Below, in pieces: positions 58,718-64,000 of a stretch of DNA of 64,000 nucleotides. A program made the translations under genes and the position numbers. The DNA is from Bhargavaea cecembensis (GTDB taxonomy: Bacteria; Bacillota; Bacilli; Bacillales_A; Planococcaceae). The notes beneath the pieces were generated by a model, which saw only the letters and a program-made list of their open reading frames with translations, was not told the DNA's origin and made no database searches. The stretch covers positions 186,001 through 250,000 of the forward strand of contig NZ_LQNT01000001.1 in the NCBI RefSeq assembly GCF_001619585.1. The letters are read 5' to 3'. Numbering within the stretch: position 1 is the stretch's first letter; each line of letters starts with the position of its first letter.

Positions 58718-59542
58718 ATGGAATGGAAAAACATATATCGCGGCCTCATGATGGGCATCAGCGACCTGATTCCCGGGGTGAGCGGGGGGACGATCGCCCT
58801 GATCCTCGGAATTTATGATCGTCTGCTGTCGGCCATCAGCGGATTCTTCAGCAAGGACTGGAAAAAGCACCTCCTGTTTCTGATTCCTCTTGGGGCGGGA
58901 ATTGGAGCGGCCCTGTTGCTGTTCAGCCGGCTGATTGATTATTTGCTGACGTATCATATCGTTCCGACGCAATTCTTCTTTATCGGACTGGTACTCGGTG
59001 TCTTGCCTTTCCTGACGAGAGAAGCGGGGATGGCACGGAACTTCGGACCTGTTCACTACGCGCTTCTTATTGCAGTCGGAATCGCGCTTGCCGCCACCGC
59101 TTTCCTGAGTCCGGCAGAATCTGAACCGATCCGCGAGCTGAACGCCTCCAATGCCCTGGGGCTGTTTTTTGCAGGCTGGCTCGGCAGTATGGCTATGCTT
59201 CTGCCGGGGATCAGCGGCTCGTTCATTCTGCTGTTGCTCGGTGCTTATTCAACGGCGATTGCAGCTTTGTCTGACCTGAACCTGCCGATCATTGCGGTGA
59301 TCGGTGCGGGAGTAGGGGTCGGCTTCATCATCAGCAGCAAAGTGATCCACTATCTGCTCAGCAGAATTCCTACCTTGATGTATGCCATCATCATCGGTCT
59401 GATCGCCGGGTCCGTGTTCGTCATCTTCCCGGGACTGCCGGGAGACTTCCTGACCGGAATCATTAGCCTGGTCACATTTTTTGCGGGCCTGATCCTGACG
59501 GCAGCCATCGGCAGGGCGGGAAGGAATCGCGAGGTCCGCTAA
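58718..59542 (+). CDS. popT: DUF368 undecaprenyl-phosphate translocase (PopT type)
   Basis: A 274-aa membrane protein with about eight segments. The DUF368 hallmark is near the N-terminus: GLMMGISDLIPGVSGGTIALILGIYDRLL; a repeat of the motif follows in the second half (GSMAMLLPGISGSFILLLLGAY). DUF368 proteins (PopT) were recently shown to return undecaprenyl phosphate across the membrane, sharing the job with DedA-family UptA. ATG 58718 is 13 nt after GGGAGG, slightly long. Monocistronic. Confidence 0.92.
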   Translation: MEWKNIYRGLMMGISDLIPGVSGGTIALILGIYDRLLSAISGFFSKDWKKHLLFLIPLGAGIGAALLLFSRLIDYLLTYHIVPTQFFFIGLVLGVLPFLTREAGMARNFGPVHYALLIAVGIALAATAFLSPAESEPIRELNASNALGLFFAGWLGSMAMLLPGISGSFILLLLGAYSTAIAALSDLNLPIIAVIGAGVGVGFIISSKVIHYLLSRIPTLMYAIIIGLIAGSVFVIFPGLPGDFLTGIISLVTFFAGLILTAAIGRAGRNREVR

Positions 59543-59553
59543 ATACGAAAGAA

Positions 59554-59587
59554 AACGGTTCGTGCACTTGCACGGACCGTTCTTTTT
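59554..59587 (+). terminator. terminator after popT
   Basis: AACGGTTCGTGCA with TGCACGGACCGTT (one G-U pair), followed by CTTTTTAT. Confidence 0.85.
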
Positions 59588-59629
59588 ATGTATAACGGTT
59601 AAAAGCAAATGGACAGGGAGGGACTTGCG

Positions 59630-60304
59630 ATGTGCGGAAGGTTTACTTTGTATGTCCCATACAGGGAACTGATTGAACGGTTTGGTGTCACGCGGGCATT
59701 CGAAGAAGAAGAATATCTCCCAAGCTACAATATCGCACCGACCCAGCAGGTGGTGGCCGTGATCAATGACGGCAGGGAAAACCGGATGGGCAAACTGCGC
59801 TGGGGGCTAGTCCCCGGATGGGCGAAAGATGTAAAAATCGGAAACCGAATGATTAATGCCCGTGCAGAAACCTTGGCGGAAAAGCCGAGTTTCCGGCAGG
59901 CATTTGAGCGCCGCCGCTGCATCATTCCGGCCGATTCGTTCTATGAATGGCAACGGGAAGGGGAAAACCGCAGGCCGATGAGAATACGGCTGAAGGACGA
60001 ACCGGTATTTGGCATGGCCGGACTTTGGGAGACCTGGATTTCTCCCGATGGAGAGAAAGTCCACACATGCACAGCCATTACGACCCGTCCAAACCGGCTG
60101 ATGGAAAAGATCCATGACCGCATGCCCGTGATTCTGGATCCTGCAAATGAAGCAGAGTGGCTAAACCCGGATATCCGGGACACGGGAACACTGAGCCGGC
60201 TGCTCGTCCCGTACGAGGCGGCCAAAATGGAGGCTTATGAAATCTCGCCTGACGTGAACTCGCCAAAGAACAACAGCCCCGAACTGATTAAGCCATATTG
60301 CTGA
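59630..60304 (+). CDS. SOS-response-associated peptidase (SRAP/HMCES)
   Basis: A 224-aa protein that links covalently to abasic sites in single-stranded DNA via its N-terminal cysteine. It begins MCGRFTLY (Cys2, exposed after removal of Met) and carries SYNIAPTQQV, NARAETLAEKPSFRQAFERRRCIIPADSFYEW and the catalytic His in HDRMPVI. The start must be ATG 59630, because upstream in-frame codons would bury the cysteine. Preceded by GGGAGGGAC. Monocistronic. Confidence 0.95.
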   Translation: MCGRFTLYVPYRELIERFGVTRAFEEEEYLPSYNIAPTQQVVAVINDGRENRMGKLRWGLVPGWAKDVKIGNRMINARAETLAEKPSFRQAFERRRCIIPADSFYEWQREGENRRPMRIRLKDEPVFGMAGLWETWISPDGEKVHTCTAITTRPNRLMEKIHDRMPVILDPANEAEWLNPDIRDTGTLSRLLVPYEAAKMEAYEISPDVNSPKNNSPELIKPYC

Positions 60305-60366
60305 ACCAGTATTCAGTATAATTTCGGCCGTTATTCCAACCTCTCGGCATAATCATGCGATAGTTC

Positions 60367-60400
60367 TTCTCTAATGCAAAAAATACTAGTATAATATACT
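60367..60400 (+). promoter_or_regulatory. promoter of the PAS kinase gene
   Basis: TTCTCT (60367-60372), 17-nt spacer, TATAAT (60390-60395). The -10 box lies inside the perfect palindrome AGTATA A TATACT (60388-60400), which could be a binding site. Confidence 0.5.
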
Positions 60401-60482
60401 TAATAAAGAGACTGAAAAGTAAGGCTTTAGGTCAGGAAGGGCGACTTAAGGTTCGATTTTCTGGATGAGAGCGAGATGAAGA

Positions 60483-62282
60483 ATGGAGAACACAGAGCTT
60501 TTCCAAGCAAACAATTCCGGATATCTATATTCTGTGCTGCATATTGAAAGCGGACATTATTGTATGGTTGCAAGTGGAAAGGAGGAATCTTGCAGACTCC
60601 CCTCATCATTGGATTACTCTGTCCATGACATGGCTCATTTCAAGGATTTGCCGCTCTTTTTTGAAAGGATTCGCGTTGCGCACGCCGGCGGGGAATTCAT
60701 CCCTTTTTCGGTTAGGGGCAAGGACGCTGACCATTCCCCGATGTATGTGGAACGGATTGAACGGATTGATGAGCATCATGTGCTGATGCAAGCTTTTCCG
60801 ATCACAAAAAATCCTGTCCAGCTCGCAACTATCAACCCGCCGGCTGCCTGGAGCAGCCCGTTTTTTGAATTCATGGAAGAAGCGGCGCTCCTGTTAAAAC
60901 CTGATGGTGAAGTCATGCAAATTAACGCGGCCTTCACGAATGAATATGGCTGGACGAAAGATGACCTTGTGGGGGGAATCCTTCCATACGTTCCCGAGGA
61001 TCTTCAGGAGGAGTTTCATCTCACCAGAGACCGTCTGCTGGCTGGGGAAAAAAAGATCAGCCTGGAGACAGTAAGGCTGAAAAAAGACGGTACCCGTGTT
61101 CTGGTCAGCATCCGGGCGTATCCGGTTTATGACAGTGAAGGCCGTCTTGCCGCGACAACTGCCGTCATGGTTTCCAAAGAATCGGCAGCAGCCACCCGGT
61201 CACTAATCCAGCTTCAGGAACGGATTATCAAAGATCGCGACCAGCTCATTGTCGATATCATGGAAAATACCGACTTGGGTGTTGCCCAGTTTGATTTCAT
61301 ACGCGAAAAGTTCATTTATCTGAACCCGGCCATCGAAGGTTTATTTGACATGGATCTGAATGATATCTATGCGAACCCGCGGGCGATCCACCATCATATC
61401 CACCCGGACGATTTGGCCCTGATAGAAAAAACGCTTGTCAGCTCCGAGTCTGTCACCGGTGAAGTGGAATATCGGATTCTGGCTCCCGGCAAGGGGATGA
61501 AGTGGCTGCGTACGAAGTCGGTAGCGGTTCGCGACAGTGACGAACGGGTGATCCGTTCAATCGGGTTCACGCAGGATATTACAAAGCAGAAATTTTCGGA
61601 AGAAATGAGCCTCAAATGGGAAAAACTTGGCATGGTCGGCCACTTGGCCGCCGGAATAGCGCATGAGGTAAGAACACCCCTTACAGTTGTCAAAGGATTC
61701 ATGCAGCTGATGGATGAAGCTGGTTCTGCCGGCACCTATACCGACATCATCTTGGAACAAATGGATCGCATTGGAGAAATTGTCGATGAACTGCTGATGC
61801 TGGCAGACCCCCACCAGGAAGACGAAATGAAATCGGCTGACCTGGTGAAAGTGCTGTCGGAAGTCATGCATCTTCTCAAGGCGGAAGCCCGGATGCATAA
61901 CTGTATACTCCGATTTAAAATACCGGAAGGACCGCTTCTTGCCATCTGCAAAACCGATGAGATCAAGCATGTGATCATCAATCTGGTGAAGAATTCCATT
62001 GAGGCCATGCCGGATGGCGGGACGGTCCAACTGGCAGCCTGGGATGCGGGGGAAGGGACGATCATCGAAGTCAGGGATGAAGGCATCGGTATTCCCGAGG
62101 AACGGCTGCCCCGTCTTGGGGAGCCCTTCTATTCAAACAAAGAAAAAGGCACAGGCATGGGCCTGATGAAAAGTTTTAAGATCATCGAACGGCATGAGGG
62201 CTCGATTGAGTTTGAAAGTGAAGTAGGAAAGGGAACGACTGCGAGGGTCTGGCTGCCGCGTGAAAGCAATTCGACTAATTGA
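60483..62282 (+). CDS. cytoplasmic PAS-domain sensor histidine kinase
   Basis: A 599-aa soluble kinase. A divergent N-terminal region of about 120 residues is followed by a PAS domain at about 130-235 (EEAALLLKPDGEVMQINAAF, PYVPEDLQEEF), a second PAS/PAC at about 262-370 (NTDLGVAQFDFIREKFIYLN, IHPDDLALIEKTLV, IGFTQDITKQK), the HisKA helix with LAAGIAHEVRTPLTVVKGFM, and HATPase_c with LVKNSIEAMPDGG, DEGIGIPEE and GTGMGLMKSF. The layout resembles sporulation-type Kin proteins of Bacillus. No response regulator is adjacent, so it likely signals to a regulator elsewhere. ATG 60483 has only a weak GA-rich site. Confidence 0.9.
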   Translation: MENTELFQANNSGYLYSVLHIESGHYCMVASGKEESCRLPSSLDYSVHDMAHFKDLPLFFERIRVAHAGGEFIPFSVRGKDADHSPMYVERIERIDEHHVLMQAFPITKNPVQLATINPPAAWSSPFFEFMEEAALLLKPDGEVMQINAAFTNEYGWTKDDLVGGILPYVPEDLQEEFHLTRDRLLAGEKKISLETVRLKKDGTRVLVSIRAYPVYDSEGRLAATTAVMVSKESAAATRSLIQLQERIIKDRDQLIVDIMENTDLGVAQFDFIREKFIYLNPAIEGLFDMDLNDIYANPRAIHHHIHPDDLALIEKTLVSSESVTGEVEYRILAPGKGMKWLRTKSVAVRDSDERVIRSIGFTQDITKQKFSEEMSLKWEKLGMVGHLAAGIAHEVRTPLTVVKGFMQLMDEAGSAGTYTDIILEQMDRIGEIVDELLMLADPHQEDEMKSADLVKVLSEVMHLLKAEARMHNCILRFKIPEGPLLAICKTDEIKHVIINLVKNSIEAMPDGGTVQLAAWDAGEGTIIEVRDEGIGIPEERLPRLGEPFYSNKEKGTGMGLMKSFKIIERHEGSIEFESEVGKGTTARVWLPRESNSTN

Positions 62283-62338
62283 GATTCTATGAAACTATTT
62301 CGAGAGTGTAATAGTTTGTTTTCGTTTCTTCATCGATT

Positions 62339-62355
62339 TGTTACGCCACTGTAAC
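62339..62355 (+). promoter_or_regulatory. WalR box upstream of the LysM-3D gene
   Basis: TGTTAC-N5-TGTAAC, two direct TGTWAH half-sites with exact five-base spacing, 50 nt before ATG 62405. This is the recognition site of the essential wall regulator WalR (YycF). B. subtilis yocH, of the same domain type, is a known WalR target. Confidence 0.85.
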
Positions 62356-62404
62356 ATAGGCGTGGTAGAGTGGGTGTCGTTGAAGAAAGGAGACATTTAC
62401 CATT

Positions 62405-63190
62405 ATGAAAAAAAGCTTGATTGCGCTGACGGCAGCGCTGACACTGGGTGCAGGTGCAGGAACAGTTTCCGCTTCGGGTCATACCGTATCCAAAGGTGAT
62501 ACACTCTGGTCCATCTCTCAGGCCAACTCTGTCACAGTCGCACAGCTGAAACAGTGGAATTCCCTTTCCTCTGATCTGATCTATCCGGGAGATGTTCTGA
62601 CTACCTCCGGGGACAGCAAAGCGACTCAAACCAATCAGAAAGCGTCTGCTGCAGCGAAGCCGGCAGCATCCGCCTCCACATATACCGTCAAGAGCGGCGA
62701 TACGCTCTACCGAATCGCGACCAACCATGGAATCAGCGTCAACACGCTGATGGGACTGAACGGTCTCAGCAGCACGCTGATTCATCCGGGACAAGCCCTG
62801 AAAGTTTCCGGCAAAGTTGTCCAGGCAAGCGCGTCCAACACGGCGTCTGCTTCCAAGTCTGACAACGCGGCGTCCGCTTCCAAGTCTGAACCATCTGCAA
62901 CGCGTGAACTCTCTGTTCGTGCAACTGCATACACGGCATACTGCAACGGCTGCTCCGGAATTACGGCCACGGGCATCGACCTGAAAGCCAATCCTAACCA
63001 GAAAGTCATCGCAGTCGACCCTAAAGTCATTCCGCTCGGAACGAAAGTTTGGGTTGAAGGTTACGGTGAAGCCATCGCAGGAGACACCGGCGGCGCCATC
63101 AAAGGCAACCGCATCGATGTCTTTATCCCGAACAAGAGCCGCGCACTTCAGTGGGGATCCAAGACAGTCACTGTTAAGATTCTCGACTAA
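62405..63190 (+). CDS. yocH: secreted LysM-3D cell wall protein (YocH-like)
   Basis: A 261-aa secreted protein. The signal peptide MKKSLIALTAALTLGAGAGTVSAS is followed by LysM 1 (HTVSKGDTLWSISQANSVTV) and, after an Ala/Ser-rich linker, LysM 2 (YTVKSGDTLYRIATNHGISV), both peptidoglycan-binding. A second linker holds a repeated ASASKS unit. The C-terminal 3D domain (VRATAYTAYCNGCSGITATGIDL, IAVDPKVIPLGTKVWVEGYG, GNRIDVFIPNKSRAL) has the three conserved Asp residues of lytic transglycosylase-like MltA/RpfB folds. Transcription likely by WalR. Confidence 0.93.
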   Translation: MKKSLIALTAALTLGAGAGTVSASGHTVSKGDTLWSISQANSVTVAQLKQWNSLSSDLIYPGDVLTTSGDSKATQTNQKASAAAKPAASASTYTVKSGDTLYRIATNHGISVNTLMGLNGLSSTLIHPGQALKVSGKVVQASASNTASASKSDNAASASKSEPSATRELSVRATAYTAYCNGCSGITATGIDLKANPNQKVIAVDPKVIPLGTKVWVEGYGEAIAGDTGGAIKGNRIDVFIPNKSRALQWGSKTVTVKILD

Positions 63191-63202
63191 TCAAGATATG
63201 CC

Positions 63203-63247
63203 AAACGGCCATCCGAACCTGTTCTACAGGTAGCGGATGGCCGTTTT
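63203..63247. terminator. bidirectional terminator between yocH and an MFS gene
   Basis: AAACGGCCATCCG (63203-63215) pairs with CGGATGGCCGTTT (63234-63246), with an inner ACCTGT/ACAGGT stem. Confidence 0.88.
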
Positions 63248-63264
63248 GTGTTTCAAGAATGAAA

Positions 63265-64000
63265 TCAATCTGCTTTCGTGCGTCTCAGTCCGGACAGTGC
63301 ATAGGCGGCCACGGCAAGCAGGACCGCCCCGGTGAGCAAGAAAGCTCCGCGGGCGTTCAGGCCGAGAAGACCAATCAGGCCGGATCCCGCAACCACACCG
63401 ATTGAGAAAAAGGCATAGAAATAGCCATAGGCCTTGCCCCGGTAATGTGCATCTGTTGAGTCGATCAGAAGAGAATTGACGGAAGGGAACAGGAAGGCAA
63501 ACCCGACACCGTAAAGGGACATGGCAGCATAAAGCAGAGGCAACTGTCCTGCCGAAGAAAGAAAGAGCATGCTGGCTCCCATGAGGGCGATGCCGAATGC
63601 GAGTGTCGCCTCGGGCCTGACACGATCAAACAGGCGGTTGGTCGGCAGGATGAAAATCAGGATGGCGACAAGGCCGAAGACGCTGAGCAGCAGGCCGCTT
63701 GTTTTTGTATCGAACCCGAGCGCCTCGACCCTGAGAGGCAGGACCAGTGCGAGTACGCCCTGGGAGAACATCAGGAAGAATGCGCCTGCAAATGCCCGGA
63801 CAACACCGGCATGCCGGAACAGGGCACCCACCGGGAAATGCCCGGAAGAATCGCCGGATTCCGCTTGATCATTTCTTTGTTTCGCGTTGCCGCGAAGGAT
63901 GAACAGGGCAAGGGCCGCGAGTATCAGGAGAAAAACGCCATTCATCATCATGATGAAGGGTGCGCCGGTTTTGGATGCGATGATGCCGCTCAAAGCAGGA
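63265..64000 (-). CDS. MFS transporter, C-terminal part (gene runs off the window)
   Basis: A partial gene: 245 codons without a stop up to the window edge. Seven or so membrane segments are visible, beginning with the end of TM5-6 (GAPFIMMMNGVFLLILAALALFIL). The second half opens VVRAFAGAFFLMFSQGVLALVLPLRVEALGF and holds LPTNRLFDRVRPEATLAFG, the duplicated loop motif. The ending RAFFLL-type TM12 is followed by SGLRRTKAD. It looks like an efflux-type MFS of the kind seen in Bacilli; the substrate is unknown. Confidence 0.88.
   Translation of the reverse strand, partial: PALSGIIASKTGAPFIMMMNGVFLLILAALALFILRGNAKQRNDQAESGDSSGHFPVGALFRHAGVVRAFAGAFFLMFSQGVLALVLPLRVEALGFDTKTSGLLLSVFGLVAILIFILPTNRLFDRVRPEATLAFGIALMGASMLFLSSAGQLPLLYAAMSLYGVGFAFLFPSVNSLLIDSTDAHYRGKAYGYFYAFFSIGVVAGSGLIGLLGLNARGAFLLTGAVLLAVAAYALSGLRRTKAD

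Noticed and set aside
1-64000. CRISPR array, tRNA/rRNA genes, prophage or IS element
   Set aside because: No regular spacer-repeat pattern, no tRNA cloverleaf, no transposase or integrase, and no phage structural genes were seen.

Overview
The window is ordinary, gene-dense chromosome of a Gram-positive, Bacillus-like organism. Evidence for this: strong AGGAGG-type ribosome sites, frequent GTG and TTG starts, lipoboxes, a DesKR/Des cold-sensing operon, an RsbR-type stressosome protein, a WalR box in front of a LysM-3D protein, and a YumC-type ferredoxin reductase. By eye the base composition is a little above 50% GC. That mix fits a Planococcaceae/Caryophanaceae member (Bhargavaea or Planococcus-like), but genus is a guess. 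I see no rRNA, tRNA, CRISPR, prophage or complete insertion sequence.

Layout. 1-5.2 kb: a frameshifted luciferase-like oxidoreductase, an alpha/beta hydrolase, and an OpuF-type osmoprotectant importer whose permease is fused to its binding domain. 5.3-9.5 kb: a zinc exporter with a CzrA-like operator, a divergent sulfatase / formylglycine-generating-enzyme pair around a perfect 54-bp hairpin, and a CzrA-like repressor. 9.5-10 kb: a GC-rich, highly folded intergenic repeat. 10-21 kb: DUF2188, an SDR reductase, MetA (acetyl-type), small membrane and zinc-ribbon proteins, an M50 protease, pabA-pabBC, a sodium symporter and luxS. 21.5-36.5 kb: a MATE pump, DUF2243-CtaG, a TetR-SMR-SMR efflux operon with two matching operators, proBA, a MarR-MFS pair with its operator, a mini beta-carbonic anhydrase, a 33-aa membrane protein, a universal stress protein, FetAB, and the selenium pair selD-mnmH. 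36.5-49.5 kb: YeeI, ExoA, SRPBCC and NUDIX proteins, then CstA / CC-tail protein / ArsA-family ATPase / quinone oxidoreductase, DUF421, des-desK-desR, threonine deaminase and a CoA-transferase. 49.5-64 kb: a TRAP-TAXI transporter whose binding protein is circularly permuted, an M3 peptidase, RsbR, YumC, TrhO, PopT (DUF368), an SRAP protein, a PAS histidine kinase, a YocH-like wall protein and the end of an MFS gene.

Main points for a second look: (1) the TAXI binding protein at 50194-51204 has its two halves in swapped order relative to the family; (2) the cstA-CC-tail-ArsA-MDR cluster at 39.4-43.4 kb looks like a functional module whose ATPase role is unknown; (3) the perfect inverted repeat at 7987-8040 and the folded repeat at 9690-9965 are unexplained; (4) two genes (opuFA, CC-tail) have ideal Shine-Dalgarno sites pointing at ATC codons; (5) two loci (17-1017 and 57607-57657) look like homopolymer indels, natural or technical; (6) several self-consistent operator sites (TetR, MarR, CzrA, WalR) can be read directly.
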